Assembly: GCA_001704765.1 (NCBI GenBank)
Contig: MBFK01000061.1
Location: 1 to 64,000 of the forward strand
Length of the DNA: 64,000 nt
Reading direction: 5' to 3'
DNA from: Sinorhizobium shofinae
GTDB lineage: Bacteria > Pseudomonadota > Alphaproteobacteria > Rhizobiales > Rhizobiaceae
Below are positions 21,129 to 31,348 of this stretch, piece by piece. A model generated the notes under the pieces. The model worked only from the letters and a program-made list of their open reading frames with translations, did no database searches and was not told the DNA's origin. Made by a program: the position numbers and the translations under genes. Position 1 is the first letter of the stretch. Every line of letters starts with the position of its first letter.

Positions 21129-23876
21129 TCAGCGGCTGGCGAGGTCCTTTTTCAATGCGTAGAGCGCATCGAGCGCATCGCGCGGCGTCATGTCGTCGGG
21201 ATTGAGCGACCTCAGCGCCTCTTCGACCTTGGACGGGCCGGAGGCCCTTGCCACTTCCTCTCGCCTGACGGCGACCTGGAAGAGCGGCAGGTCGTCGATC
21301 AGCTGGCTTGCCGGGTTCTTGCGGTCTGCATCTTCAAGCTTGGCGAGGACGTCCCTCGCCCGCGCGACGACCGACGCGGGCAGACCGGCAAGGCGGGCGA
21401 CCTGGATGCCATAGGACCGGTCGGCAGCGCCGGGGCCGACTTCGTGCAGGAAGATCACGTCGCCGTCCCACTCCTTGACCCGCATAGTGGCATTCGACAG
21501 GCGCTCGAGCTTTTCGGAAAGGACGGTCAATTCGTGAAAATGCGTGGCGAAGAGACCCCGGCAGCCATTGACCTCGTGCAGATGCTCGACCGCTGCCCAG
21601 GCGATCGACAGGCCGTCGAAGGTCGCGGTGCCGCGGCCGATCTCGTCGAGGATGACGAGCGAGCGGTCGGTCGCCTGATTGAGGATCGCCGCCGTTTCGA
21701 CCATCTCCACCATGAAGGTCGAGCGACCGCGGGCGAGATCGTCCGAGGCGCCGACGCGCGAGAAGAGCCGGTCGACGATACCGATATGGGCGGCGTTCGC
21801 TGGTACGAAGGAGCCCATCTGTGCCATGATCGCGATCAGGGCATTCTGGCGCAGGAAGGTCGACTTACCGCCCATGTTCGGGCCGGTGAGCAGCCAGATC
21901 GCACCGGCCTCCGGACCGTCCGGGGGGGACAGGTCGCAGCCATTGGCGACGAAAGGATTCGCCGCCTGGCGCCTCAACGCCTGCTCGACCACGGGGTGGC
22001 GCCCGCCGTCGATGACGAACATCCGCGAGTGATCGACGACGGGTCGCGCATAGTTCTGTTCCTCGGCGAGGACGGCAAGCCCCGCCGAGACGTCGAGCGT
22101 CGCGAGCGCCAGCGCCGCCGCCTTGATCGCCTCGGCATGGGCGACGACCTCGCGCGTCATCGCCTCGAAGGCCTCGAGCTCGATCGCCAGGGCCCGGTCG
22201 GCGGCATTGGCGATCTTCGTTTCGAGCTCGGCGAGTTCCGTGGTGGTGAAGCGCATGGCGCTCGCCATGGTCTGGCGATGGATGAAACGGGCGCGCCCGG
22301 CGTCCGTGTCGGTCATCGCCCCGGCATTGCCGGCGGTGACTTCGATGAAATAGCCGAGCACATTGTTGTGCTTGATCTTCAGCGACTTGATGCCTGTCTC
22401 ATCGCAATATTTGAGCTGCAGGCCGGCGATCACGCGGCGCGACTGGTCGCGAAGCGCCCGCATCTCATCGAGTTCGCCGCTCGCCCCTTCGCGCAGGAAG
22501 CCGCCGTCGCGCTTCAGAAGCGGCAGGTCTTCGGCGAGCGTCGAATCGAGACGCGCCAGCAAGGATGCCGGCAAGGCGGCGATCGCGGCTTGCGCCTCGG
22601 TCAGCTCCGCCGACAGGCGGGCGCCCGAAAGCAGCGTCGAGGTCGCCGCCGCTGCCCGGAGACCCGCCTGGATGGCTCCGAGGTCTCGCGGGCCGCCGCG
22701 GCCGAGCGCGAGCCTGGACAGGGCGCGCGGCATGTCCGGTGCGCGCCGCAAGGTGTCGCGGACATCCATGGCGAAGCTTGGCTGGTCGAGCAGGACCTCG
22801 ATCGAATCGAGCCGTTGATTGATCCGCTCCGGGTCGGTCAGCGGCGACGTCAACCGCTCGGCGAGCAGGCGCCCGCCGCCGCTGGTGACGGTTCGATCGA
22901 GGGCTCTGAGCAGGCTTCCGTCACGGGAGCCGGACAGCGTCTTGACGAGTTCGAGATTGGCGCGGGTTGCCGGGTCGATGAAGAGGGTGGAGGCGGCACT
23001 CTCCCTCTCGGGAATACCGAGCGCCGGGCGCTCGGCGAGCTGCGTCTTCTCGACGTAGGAGATCGCCGCCGAGGCGGCCGCGAGTTCAGCGCGCGAAAAA
23101 CTCCCGAAACCGTCGAGGGTCTTCACGCCGTAATAGCGGGCAATCCGGCCCTCGGCCGTCGCACTGTCGAACAAGACCGTGGGCTGCGGTACCGCCACCC
23201 GGCCGAGCACATCGAAGACCGGGCGCAGCTCCGGATCGTGGAAGACGGTATCCGGCAGGATCAGCTCGCGCGGCTCGACGCGGAGAATGTCCGCCAGCAG
23301 CCGGCTCTCGGTCGTCTCGGCGAGGCGGAAGATGCCGGTCGAAATGTCGATCCAGGCGAGCGCATAGGCAGGCTCCGAGCCGCTCCGGATGCGGGCGAGC
23401 GCCATCAGATAGTTGGATTCCGAGGGCGAGAGCAGCTTGTCCTCGGTGATCGTTCCCGGCGTCACCAGCCGCACGACGTCACGGCGCACGACGGACTTGC
23501 TGCCCCGCTTCTTGGCTTCGGCGGGATCTTCCACCTGCTCGCAGACAGCGACCCGGAAGCCGAGCGCGATCAGCTTTTGGAGGTAGTCGTCGGCGGCATG
23601 CACCGGCACGCCGCACATCGGGATTTCCTGGCCCAGGTGCTGGCCGCGCTTCGTCAGCGTGATGCCGAGCGCGCGGGAGGCCTCCACCGCATCCTGGAAG
23701 AACAGTTCGTAGAAATCGCCCATGCGGTAGAATAGGAGCGAATCCGGATTGTTAGCCTTGATCTCGATGAACTGCTCCATCATCGGCGTCGCGGCGGAGC
23801 GGCTCTCCTCGCTCGCGAGATCGGACACGGAAAGGACGTCGCCCGTGCGGTTCGATGCGTCAGACACGAAATTCAT
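21129..23876 (-). CDS. mutS: DNA mismatch repair protein MutS
   Basis: 915-residue MutS. The mismatch-binding Phe-X-Glu is visible in [10 protein letters not shown] (about residues 50-60), Walker A in [15 protein letters not shown], and Walker B plus signature in [17 protein letters not shown]. All domains are present and length is usual. It lies divergent from tme, with about 100 bp between the starts, and upstream of glnD on the same strand, separated by a palindromic repeat. Confidence 0.97.
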   Translation of the reverse strand: MNFVSDASNRTGDVLSVSDLASEESRSAATPMMEQFIEIKANNPDSLLFYRMGDFYELFFQDAVEASRALGITLTKRGQHLGQEIPMCGVPVHAADDYLQKLIALGFRVAVCEQVEDPAEAKKRGSKSVVRRDVVRLVTPGTITEDKLLSPSESNYLMALARIRSGSEPAYALAWIDISTGIFRLAETTESRLLADILRVEPRELILPDTVFHDPELRPVFDVLGRVAVPQPTVLFDSATAEGRIARYYGVKTLDGFGSFSRAELAAASAAISYVEKTQLAERPALGIPERESAASTLFIDPATRANLELVKTLSGSRDGSLLRALDRTVTSGGGRLLAERLTSPLTDPERINQRLDSIEVLLDQPSFAMDVRDTLRRAPDMPRALSRLALGRGGPRDLGAIQAGLRAAAATSTLLSGARLSAELTEAQAAIAALPASLLARLDSTLAEDLPLLKRDGGFLREGASGELDEMRALRDQSRRVIAGLQLKYCDETGIKSLKIKHNNVLGYFIEVTAGNAGAMTDTDAGRARFIHRQTMASAMRFTTTELAELETKIANAADRALAIELEAFEAMTREVVAHAEAIKAAALALATLDVSAGLAVLAEEQNYARPVVDHSRMFVIDGGRHPVVEQALRRQAANPFVANGCDLSPPDGPEAGAIWLLTGPNMGGKSTFLRQNALIAIMAQMGSFVPANAAHIGIVDRLFSRVGASDDLARGRSTFMVEMVETAAILNQATDRSLVILDEIGRGTATFDGLSIAWAAVEHLHEVNGCRGLFATHFHELTVLSEKLERLSNATMRVKEWDGDVIFLHEVGPGAADRSYGIQVARLAGLPASVVARARDVLAKLEDADRKNPASQLIDDLPLFQVAVRREEVARASGPSKVEEALRSLNPDDMTPRDALDALYALKKDLASR

Positions 23877-23978
23877 GATTGTTCCAAAAAAAGAGATGTC
23901 ACACTATCCGCAAGCATTTATAGACGACAACAACAAAGCGGCAGACCGGAACGGTCGCCCACAGGAGGTTGAGGAAAC

Positions 23979-26264
23979 ATGCCGGCTACCGACAAGTCCG
24001 ACCGCACGATGACGAGCGTCACCGCCCAGGAGGCGCTCGACTTCCATGCCCAGGGTCGTCCCGGAAAGCTGGAGATCTCGCCCACGAAGCCGATGGCGAC
24101 GCAGCGCGACCTGTCGCTCGCCTATTCGCCGGGCGTCGCCGTGCCCGTCAAGGCAATTGCCGAGGATCCGGCAACGGCTTACGACTACACGGCGCGCGGC
24201 AACATGGTGGCGGTGATTTCGAACGGAACGGCGATCCTAGGCCTCGGCAATCTCGGGGCGCTTGCCTCGAAACCCGTGATGGAGGGCAAGGCCGTACTCT
24301 TCAAGCGCTTTGCCGATGTCGATTCGATCGATCTCGAAGTCGACACCGAGAATGTCGACGAATTCATCAACTGCGTCCGCTTCCTCGGCCCCTCCTTCGG
24401 CGGCATCAATCTCGAGGACATCAAGGCACCGGACTGCTTCATCATCGAGCAGCGGCTGCGCGAGGTCATGGACATTCCCGTGTTCCATGACGACCAGCAC
24501 GGCACCGCGATCATCGCCGCCGCCGGCCTCATCAATGCGCTGACGCTGACCGGCCGCGACTTCAAGACGACGAAGCTCGTCTGCAACGGCGCGGGTGCTG
24601 CCGCCATCGCCTGCATCGAGCTCATCAAGGCGATGGGCTTCAACTCGGAAAACATCATCCTGTGCGACACCAAGGGAGTGATCTACAAGGGCCGCACCGA
24701 CGGCATGAACCAGTGGAAGTCCGCGCACGCGGTCGAGACCGACCGCCGGACGCTGGCCGAGGCGGTCGAGGGCGCCGATGTGTTCTTCGGCCTATCCGCA
24801 AAAGGCGCGCTGTCGCCCGATATGGTGCGCTCGCTGGCGCCGAAGCCGATCATCTTCGCCATGGCCAACCCGGACCCGGAAATCACGCCCGAAGAGGTCA
24901 CCCAGATCCGCGACGATGCGATCGTCGCGACCGGCCGCTCCGACTATCCGAACCAGGTCAACAATGTGCTCGGCTTCCCCTACATCTTCCGCGGGGCGCT
25001 CGACGTGCGCGCCTCGACGATCAACGACGCGATGAAGATCGCCGCGGCGGAATCGCTTGCCAGTCTCGCCAAGGAAGACGTTCCGGACGACGTCGCCGCA
25101 GCCTACCAGGGCAACCGGCCGCGCTTCGGACCGCAATACATCATTCCAGTGCCCTTCGATCCGCGCCTGATCTCGGCGATCCCAATGGCGGTCGCGAAGG
25201 CGGCCATGGAAACCGGCGTTGCGCGCAAGCCGATCGCGGATCTCAATGCCTATGGGCAGCAGCTTTCCGCCCGGCGCGATCCGATCGCCTCGACGCTGCA
25301 GCGCATTTTCGAGCGCGTCCGCCGCCATCCGAAGCGCATCGTCTTTGCCGAGGGCGAGGAAGTGCAGATGATGCGCTCTGCCATCGCCTACGCGAACCAG
25401 CAGCTCGGCACAGCCATCCTGCTCGGGCGCGAGGAGCAGATGCGCGAAACCGCCGAGCGGGAAGGCATCGACCTCAATCGGCCCGGCATCCAGATCGTCA
25501 ATGCTCGTCTGTCGAAACGCGTCAGCGCCTATACCGACTTCCTCTATGCCCGGCTGCAGCGCAAGGGTTACCTCTTCCGCGACGTGCAGCGACTGATCAA
25601 CAACGACCGCAACCACTTCGCCGCCTGCATGGTCGCGCTCGGCGATGCCGACGGCATGGTGACCGGTCTTACCCGCAATTACTCGACAGCCCTCGAGGAC
25701 GTCCGCCGTTGCATCGACGCGAAACCCGGCCACCGGGTGATTGGCGTATCGATTGCGCTTTGCCGCGGCCGCACCGTGCTCGTCGCCGATACCGCGGTGC
25801 ACGACATGCCATCGGCCGAGGAACTGGCCGACATTGCCGAGGAAGCCGCTGGCCTCGCCAAGCGGCTCGGCTACGTGCCCCGCGTCGCCATGCTTGCTTA
25901 CTCGACCTTCGGCCATCCGTCGGGCGAGCGCTCCGAGCGGGTGCGCGAGGCCGTGAAGATCCTCGACAGGCGCCGTGTCGATTTCGAATATGACGGCGAG
26001 ATGGCTGCCGACGTGGCACTCAATGCGCGGGTAATGGAGCAATATCCGTTCTGCCGGCTTTCCGGTACCGCCAACGTGCTGGTGATGCCAGCCTTCCACT
26101 CGGCCTCGATCTCCACCAAGATGCTCCAGGAGTTGGGCGGCTCGACGGTCATCGGCCCGCTGCTCGTCGGCTTCGACAAGTCGGTGCAGATCGCCTCGAT
26201 GTCGGCCAAGGACTCCGACATCGTCAACCTGGCCGCAATCGCCGCCTATAATGCCGGGACATGA
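23979..26264 (+). CDS. tme: NADP-type malic enzyme with C-terminal phosphotransacetylase-like domain
   Basis: 761-residue malic enzyme, malate to pyruvate plus CO2. The N-terminal malic domain includes LAYSPGVAVPV, DIKAPDCFIIEQRLRE and VFHDDQHGTAII; the nucleotide-binding domain includes LVCNGAGAAAIACIELIKAM; residues about 440-761 form a phosphotransacetylase-like domain that lacks independent activity in known relatives. S. meliloti has two such enzymes, Dme (NAD) and Tme (NADP). The position between mutS and olsB matches Tme as I recall it. Coenzyme choice cannot be proven from the sequence alone. Transcribed divergently from mutS. Confidence 0.88.
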   Translation: MPATDKSDRTMTSVTAQEALDFHAQGRPGKLEISPTKPMATQRDLSLAYSPGVAVPVKAIAEDPATAYDYTARGNMVAVISNGTAILGLGNLGALASKPVMEGKAVLFKRFADVDSIDLEVDTENVDEFINCVRFLGPSFGGINLEDIKAPDCFIIEQRLREVMDIPVFHDDQHGTAIIAAAGLINALTLTGRDFKTTKLVCNGAGAAAIACIELIKAMGFNSENIILCDTKGVIYKGRTDGMNQWKSAHAVETDRRTLAEAVEGADVFFGLSAKGALSPDMVRSLAPKPIIFAMANPDPEITPEEVTQIRDDAIVATGRSDYPNQVNNVLGFPYIFRGALDVRASTINDAMKIAAAESLASLAKEDVPDDVAAAYQGNRPRFGPQYIIPVPFDPRLISAIPMAVAKAAMETGVARKPIADLNAYGQQLSARRDPIASTLQRIFERVRRHPKRIVFAEGEEVQMMRSAIAYANQQLGTAILLGREEQMRETAEREGIDLNRPGIQIVNARLSKRVSAYTDFLYARLQRKGYLFRDVQRLINNDRNHFAACMVALGDADGMVTGLTRNYSTALEDVRRCIDAKPGHRVIGVSIALCRGRTVLVADTAVHDMPSAEELADIAEEAAGLAKRLGYVPRVAMLAYSTFGHPSGERSERVREAVKILDRRRVDFEYDGEMAADVALNARVMEQYPFCRLSGTANVLVMPAFHSASISTKMLQELGGSTVIGPLLVGFDKSVQIASMSAKDSDIVNLAAIAAYNAGT

Positions 26265-26360
26265 ATGGCCTGACGTGCCGTTTTGGCGCGGCCTGCCTCA
26301 TCGTGACCGAACGCATTTGCGAGTCTGTACAATAACGATACAAATGCTCTAATAAAACAA

Positions 26361-26391
26361 GAGCCCACTTCTTTGGAAAGGAAGTGGGCTC
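26361..26391 (-). terminator. Strong hairpin terminator between convergent tme and olsB
   Basis: Perfect stem GAGCCCACTTC/GAAGTGGGCTC with a 9-nt loop. On the minus strand it is followed by TTGTTTTATT, so it works best for minus-strand transcripts. It lies 97 bp after tme but 272 bp after the olsB stop. Confidence 0.8.
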
Positions 26392-26663
26392 AATACATTG
26401 TGGCCGATCTACACCTTACGTCATAAAAAAATTACAGGAATTTACCGCGACCCCGCGGCTCCCTCCAGCCGCATCGGCGATCATCCCTTTGTTTTCTACG
26501 TTGCTTCGTGATGAAATTTAGACCCAACCACGAAGATAGATTTCTATCTTTGTAAGTTAGGAGTCAAACATATACTTAATAAGTGGTTAATACTTGATCG
26601 ACTTCAAGCATGGCATGGCTTCGCTGGGCCGAATCGGCAACGCTGGTCGGCCTGGCAAAGAGA
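26392..26663 (-). ncRNA. Candidate small RNA or long 3' UTR upstream of a minus-strand terminator
   Basis: 272 bp without any credible reading frame, AT-rich compared with its neighbours, between the olsB stop and a strong minus-strand terminator. It contains small inverted repeats such as CCGCG-ACC-CCGCGG and GATAGATTTCTATC. A separate small RNA on the minus strand, or a long olsB 3' UTR, would explain the distance. No family was recognised. Confidence 0.3.
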
Positions 26664-27554
26664 TCAGGAGACAGACGAAGAAAAACGGCCGGCGTCGGCA
26701 CCGTAGTAGTTGAGATAACGACCGGAAATATTGCTGATCGGCAGAACGATCAGCACGTCCGTCGTCCGGAAAGCGTGATCGACCACGGCACCTTCTCCGA
26801 CCATGGCGCCGAGCCGCATATAGCCCTTGATGAGGGGCGGCAGGGCCGCAAGCGCCTTCTTCGGATTGATCGCTTCGGATGGCATCAGATCCATCGTGCG
26901 ATAGAGTTCCGGCCGGGCGGCGACCGCCCATTCGTCTCGGGCCAGGAGGTTGTGGTGCAGGAAGGAAAGCGCCAGCGCGTGTTCCTCGGGAACGGCCCCC
27001 GGAAGGGAACCACAGCCGAACATGGCATCGATGCCATGCTTCAGCGCATAGGCCCAATTGCCCTGCCAGAGCAGTTCCACCGTGCGTTTGGTTCGGTATT
27101 CCGGCAACACGCAGGAGCGGCCGAGTTCCATGAAGCGCTTATCCGGGTGACGGGCGAGAAGATCGTCAATTGCAAACTCGGAAGCCGAATAGAAGGCGCC
27201 CGCCCGCGCGGCGACCTCCTGGCGCAGCAGGCGATAGGTGCCGACGATCTGCTCCTCCGGATCGCCCTCGATGGACGTATCGAGAACGAGCAGATGGTCG
27301 CAAATCGCGTCCCAGCCATCGACATCGCGCTTGCGCCGTTCGGCTTCGGGCGCCACTTGCGCCTTCATCTCCTCGACGAAGACCCGGTAACGCACGGCCT
27401 GCGCCGCGTCGATCTCCGCTGCAGAACGGGCGAGCCGCGTTTCGAGATTGGCGATGCGGCCGAGAACATCGGCTGCCGGCGCCGCAATCGTCTTGCGGAC
27501 GCAAGCCTGTGAAGTGTCAATCACGCTCGTCGAATCCAGAAGGTCGATCGTCAT
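26664..27554 (-). CDS. olsB: L-ornithine N-alpha-acyltransferase OlsB
   Basis: 296-residue GNAT-fold acyltransferase that transfers a 3-hydroxyacyl group from ACP to ornithine, giving lyso-ornithine lipid, the first step of ornithine-lipid synthesis. The family segments AQAVRYRVFVEEM (about residues 50-65) and FMELGRSCVLPEYR (about 140-153) are visible, and length matches the S. meliloti OlsB described for phosphate-starvation lipid remodelling. It lies next to tme, as in S. meliloti. Expression in relatives is PhoB-dependent; I did not find a convincing Pho box here. OlsA, the second enzyme, is encoded about 15 kb away. Confidence 0.87.
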   Translation of the reverse strand: MTIDLLDSTSVIDTSQACVRKTIAAPAADVLGRIANLETRLARSAAEIDAAQAVRYRVFVEEMKAQVAPEAERRKRDVDGWDAICDHLLVLDTSIEGDPEEQIVGTYRLLRQEVAARAGAFYSASEFAIDDLLARHPDKRFMELGRSCVLPEYRTKRTVELLWQGNWAYALKHGIDAMFGCGSLPGAVPEEHALALSFLHHNLLARDEWAVAARPELYRTMDLMPSEAINPKKALAALPPLIKGYMRLGAMVGEGAVVDHAFRTTDVLIVLPISNISGRYLNYYGADAGRFSSSVS

Positions 27555-27669
27555 GCCGTGTCATCCCGAATCGTCAGTGTCGTTCGGGCTTAGACCACGT
27601 TTCTGCAACAACATAGTGACACGAAGGCGCGAGGCAACCCCGATCCGGGACAATGCCGGAGGACAGAAG

Positions 27670-29943
27670 CTACGGTTGCCCGGTTTCGAGTAGCCGAGCG
27701 ACTTCATCGAGGAGCCGCTCCGGTTCGGCCGGCTTTGTGAGTACGGCGTCCGCACCGGCCACAATCAGCAGCCGATGAAGTTCGCTGCGGGTGTCCGACG
27801 TCAGAACGACCAACGGCACCCGGCTCCACCTCCCGGGCGCTTCCCCCCCGCGAAGGCGCCGCAGCAGGGCAAGACCGTCACCGCCCGGCATATTGAAGTC
27901 CGTTACAATGAGTCCCGGCGCATCCTTCCCTTGCAAGACAGCGTCAAGCGCGGCGAAGTCGCCGACATGGTCGACAGTGTGCCCGGCCCTCTCCAGGATC
28001 TTGCGCAGGACCAAGGCGTTCACCGGATCGTCCTCGGCGAGCAGCACCCGGCGGCCATCCTGTGAGACCGCGGCGGCCTTCGGCGGCTCCGCCCGCAGGA
28101 CTGGGCTGTTGTCGTTGATCCCGTCGCGTTTTTCGATGCCCGTCAGCCGGCCGAGCAGCACTTCCACCAAGGATTTTTCCCGCAAGGGACGGATCAGCCA
28201 GGCTTCGTACCCGCCCATCCGGTTCACAGGATGGCTGGTGCGCTCTTCGGGGCTGATGAGGCAGGTCCTGCGCAATCGCTGGCGTTCGAGTGCCGGCTCC
28301 AGGGACAAGAGTTCACGGAACTGCGCCGCATGGCGGTGATCAACAATGATATCCGTCAGCGGCACGCGGCCGGCGAGCACCTTGGCCATGACACCGCGTG
28401 CGCTCGACAGGGTTGGCGCGCGATAGCATTGGCCACCAAGCGTCTGTATGGTCGAGGCAAGCGCCGTCGACGCGGGGCCGTCGGGAGCGAGCAGGAGCAC
28501 ATGCGCGTCGGCAAGGACGCCACTGCGGGGCTGGGCCACTGGTTCAGCCCCTTCGACCAGAAAGCGAATTTCGAAGCGGCTCCCCTCTCCCGTGACGCTC
28601 GACGCCGTCAGGCTGCCGCCGAAAGCCTCCATGATGCGGCGCGATATCGCCAGTCCAAGACCCGTTCCCTTGGAGCGCTGGGCGTCGTCACCGGCCTGCT
28701 CGAACTCCTCGAAGACGCGCGCCAGTTCGTCGGCCGACATGCCGGGGCCGCTGTCATCAACGCGGATGCGGACTCGTCCTTCGTCGAAGTCGGCCGTTAC
28801 GAGCACGCCGCCGGCTTCGGTGAATTTCACGGCATTGCCGATCACGTTGAACAGCACCTGCCGCAGACGTGCCGCATCGAACGCCACGCGGGCGGGCACA
28901 GTCGCTTCGATCACGGCGCCGATTTCGATGCCTTTCTCGTGGGCGCGATGAGAAAGCATCTCCACCACATTCTCGATGACGAGGCGCAGGTCCTGCTGCG
29001 ACGGATGCAATTGGAAGCGCCCGGCCGAGAGAGAGGAGAAATCGATCAGGTCTTCGACAAGTTGAACGAGGGCGTGGCCCGACTGCTGCATGTCGGCAAG
29101 ATAGTTCCGCTGCTCGGCCGACAATTGCGTCTGGGCGAGCAGATGGCTCATCCCGAGGATGCCGGAAAGCGGCGTGCGGATCTCGTGCGTGACGGTCGCC
29201 AGCAGCCGCGATTTTGCCTGGCTCGCCTCTTCGGCGCGCAGTCGTGCCTCCTCTCCACGACGCGCCGCCTGCGCCTCTTCCGTCACGTCCCTGGCGATGC
29301 TGTGGCGCATCAGCCGGCCGGTTGCCGGCTCGCGGATGACAACGTCGTGCCAATCGTAGAGGCGCAAGCCGGCTGGCGTCGCGAAACGGACGATGAAACG
29401 GTCGGGATCCGGCCGCGGCTCAAAACTCAGGCCCAGCGAAGCGCAGGTCAGCCCCCGCAGGTCGGCTCGGCCGCAAATTCGATTGAACACGGCGTTCGCC
29501 TGGACGATCCTGCCGTCCATCCCGCGAATGAGGGCGATGTCCCCCAGCGCATCATGGATCGTCGACAGCAGCTTCGCCGTCTCGCAACATTGCCGCTCCG
29601 CATCACTTGCGACCTCGCCCGTCGCCGATGCCTGCCGGACCGCGCCATCGCCGGAGAGCAGCAGGAAAGCGCCGGCGAGAGCACCGACGGCTGCAAGGGC
29701 CGGCAGCAGATGAAAATCGGCGCGCGCGCCCACGACGAGGAGAAGTACCGCGGCAATGAGGCCAGCGAGAGCAAAGAGAATGCGGCCGACGGACGTTTCG
29801 CGGTCGGTCGCCGCCCGGCGCGCCGACAGGAAAAGACCACCAGCCCTCGCCGTGACCATAGCCGATGGCGCGACTTCAACGACTGCGGATTTTGCGCCCG
29901 AGCCGGCTCGGTTGCGCTGTTTGACTGATGAAGGCTCGCTCAT
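27670..29943 (-). CDS. Hybrid sensor histidine kinase
   Basis: 757-residue orphan hybrid kinase. Order: two adjacent hydrophobic segments (about residues 48-95), a PAS-like domain (about 125-225), HisKA with phospho-acceptor His in VTHEIRTPLSG (about 253), HATPase with NVIGNAVKFTEAGG and KGTGLGLAISRRI, a degenerate receiver (about 480-605) and a true C-terminal receiver (about 635-757) with LLAEDDPVNA, Asp in LIVTDFNMPGGDG and LTKPAEP. The start MSEPSSVKQRN at 29943 has GAAGG just upstream. No response regulator or phosphotransferase gene lies nearby, so the output is unknown. Confidence 0.9.
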   Translation of the reverse strand: MSEPSSVKQRNRAGSGAKSAVVEVAPSAMVTARAGGLFLSARRAATDRETSVGRILFALAGLIAAVLLLVVGARADFHLLPALAAVGALAGAFLLLSGDGAVRQASATGEVASDAERQCCETAKLLSTIHDALGDIALIRGMDGRIVQANAVFNRICGRADLRGLTCASLGLSFEPRPDPDRFIVRFATPAGLRLYDWHDVVIREPATGRLMRHSIARDVTEEAQAARRGEEARLRAEEASQAKSRLLATVTHEIRTPLSGILGMSHLLAQTQLSAEQRNYLADMQQSGHALVQLVEDLIDFSSLSAGRFQLHPSQQDLRLVIENVVEMLSHRAHEKGIEIGAVIEATVPARVAFDAARLRQVLFNVIGNAVKFTEAGGVLVTADFDEGRVRIRVDDSGPGMSADELARVFEEFEQAGDDAQRSKGTGLGLAISRRIMEAFGGSLTASSVTGEGSRFEIRFLVEGAEPVAQPRSGVLADAHVLLLAPDGPASTALASTIQTLGGQCYRAPTLSSARGVMAKVLAGRVPLTDIIVDHRHAAQFRELLSLEPALERQRLRRTCLISPEERTSHPVNRMGGYEAWLIRPLREKSLVEVLLGRLTGIEKRDGINDNSPVLRAEPPKAAAVSQDGRRVLLAEDDPVNALVLRKILERAGHTVDHVGDFAALDAVLQGKDAPGLIVTDFNMPGGDGLALLRRLRGGEAPGRWSRVPLVVLTSDTRSELHRLLIVAGADAVLTKPAEPERLLDEVARLLETGQP

Positions 29944-29990
29944 GCCTTCAACCTGGCATAGCAAGCCTTCCGAATGGCTTCAACGGACCT

Positions 29991-30491
29991 CTAAAGTTTT
30001 AGCGACCGCGCTTTTTTCGCCTGCAACAGCTCGTCCAGGATAATCGCCCCGGCGCCGACGGTGATGAAGCTATCGGCGAGATTGAAGACGGCGAAGGACC
30101 AGGTGGTGGTGTGGAACAGGATGTAGTCGATGACATAGCCGAAGAGCACCCGGTCGACGAGATTGCCGAGTGCGCCGGCGATGATCATCGCATAGCCGAG
30201 ATGGGCAAAGAAGCGGTCCTTCGGGGTGCGGCGCCACAACCAAAGGACGAAGGCGACGACGGCCAAGCGGATGCCGACGATGAACCAGCCTTCCATGCCG
30301 GACAGCATGGAGAAGGCGACGCCGTAATTGTAGGTCCGGTAGAGGGCGAGCATCGGAATGACCGGCACGGCCTCCTGGAAAGGCAGGAAGGCTTCCACCA
30401 GATATTTGATGGCCTGGTCGGCAACGAGCGCGACAAGAATGAAGAGCGCGATCGGCAGCGGCCGGGAAAACAGGGTCTGGCGGGCGCTCAT
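29991..30491 (-). CDS. lspA: Lipoprotein signal peptidase
   Basis: 166-residue inner-membrane aspartyl protease that cleaves prolipoproteins after Lgt. Four hydrophobic segments are visible, and the two catalytic aspartates lie in [14 protein letters not shown] and [11 protein letters not shown]. The ATG at 30491 overlaps the stop of the upstream trmH-like gene (ATGA), so translation is probably coupled. Together with lnt at 4.2 kb, two of the three lipoprotein maturation steps are in this window. Confidence 0.95.
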   Translation of the reverse strand: MSARQTLFSRPLPIALFILVALVADQAIKYLVEAFLPFQEAVPVIPMLALYRTYNYGVAFSMLSGMEGWFIVGIRLAVVAFVLWLWRRTPKDRFFAHLGYAMIIAGALGNLVDRVLFGYVIDYILFHTTTWSFAVFNLADSFITVGAGAIILDELLQAKKARSLKL

Positions 30492-31348
30492 AGGCGGGCA
30501 TCCAGCGACAGAAGGTGGCGGCGCGCTTCGAACAGCATGATGCCGGTGGCAATCGCCAGATTGAGGGAGTCGGCACGACCCGCCTGGGGGATGCGCGCCA
30601 GCGCGCCGGCTTCGCAGGCGAGTTCCACCGGCAGGCCCGCCTGCTCGTTGCCCATCAGCAGGACGACCGGCTTCGACCTGTAGTCGATGGTGCGGTAGTC
30701 GACGGAGCCCGCCAGATGCGTTGCCACGACCTGGACCCCCGCCGACTTCTGCCAACGGACGAACTCCTCGGCGCTGGCGCGCGCGATCGGCATGGCGAAG
30801 ACGGAGCCCATCGTCGCCCGCACCGTTTCGAGCGAGAATGGATCGGTGGTCTCGCCGACCAGAATGATGCCGGAGGCCCCGGCGGCGTCGGCCGTGCGGA
30901 TGATCGTGCCGAGATTGCCGGGATCGCGCACCCGATCGAGTGCCACATAGGTCTCGTCCTCCCCAGGGCGGATATCCTTCAACGGCTGGTAGCGCTGCTC
31001 GAAGATGCCGACCACCATCTGCGGGTTGTCGCGGCGGGTGATCGTCGAGATCACCTTCTCGCTGACCTCGAGGACGAGCCCGCCCCTTGCCACGGCCTTT
31101 GCGGCAACCTGCTCGACCTGCGGCTTGCCCTTGGCCGCCTTGGCATAGACGAGCGTCTTTATCTTCCAGCCGAGATCGAGCGCATCGATCACCAGTTTCA
31201 GCCCTTCGGCCATGAAGGAACGCGTCTCGTCGCGATGCTTCTTCTGAGAGAGCGCCCGGATGTCCTTGATGATCGGATTGGTGAGGCTGGTGACCTCCTT
31301 GACCTGGCCGACGCGCGGCGTGCCGTGATCGCTTCTGTCAGTGTTCAT
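30488..31348 (-). CDS. TrmH/SpoU-family RNA 2'-O-methyltransferase
   Basis: 286-residue SPOUT enzyme. The N-terminal substrate-binding domain includes [19 protein letters not shown]; the knotted catalytic domain has [32 protein letters not shown] and the SAM-site [15 protein letters not shown]. Relatives act on 23S rRNA (RlmB-type) or tRNA; the target cannot be decided here. The ATG at 31348 overlaps the stop of the next upstream gene by 4 bp, and its own stop overlaps lspA by 4 bp. Confidence 0.9.
   Translation of the reverse strand: MNTDRSDHGTPRVGQVKEVTSLTNPIIKDIRALSQKKHRDETRSFMAEGLKLVIDALDLGWKIKTLVYAKAAKGKPQVEQVAAKAVARGGLVLEVSEKVISTITRRDNPQMVVGIFEQRYQPLKDIRPGEDETYVALDRVRDPGNLGTIIRTADAAGASGIILVGETTDPFSLETVRATMGSVFAMPIARASAEEFVRWQKSAGVQVVATHLAGSVDYRTIDYRSKPVVLLMGNEQAGLPVELACEAGALARIPQAGRADSLNLAIATGIMLFEARRHLLSLDARL

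Noticed and set aside
20835..23735. A 966-codon open frame on the plus strand opposite mutS, and similar long frames opposite metK, lnt, the sensor kinase, dnaA and ubiB
   Set aside because: Such antisense frames are common in GC-rich DNA with strong third-position bias. They show no family motif, while the opposite strand encodes well-known proteins over the same span.
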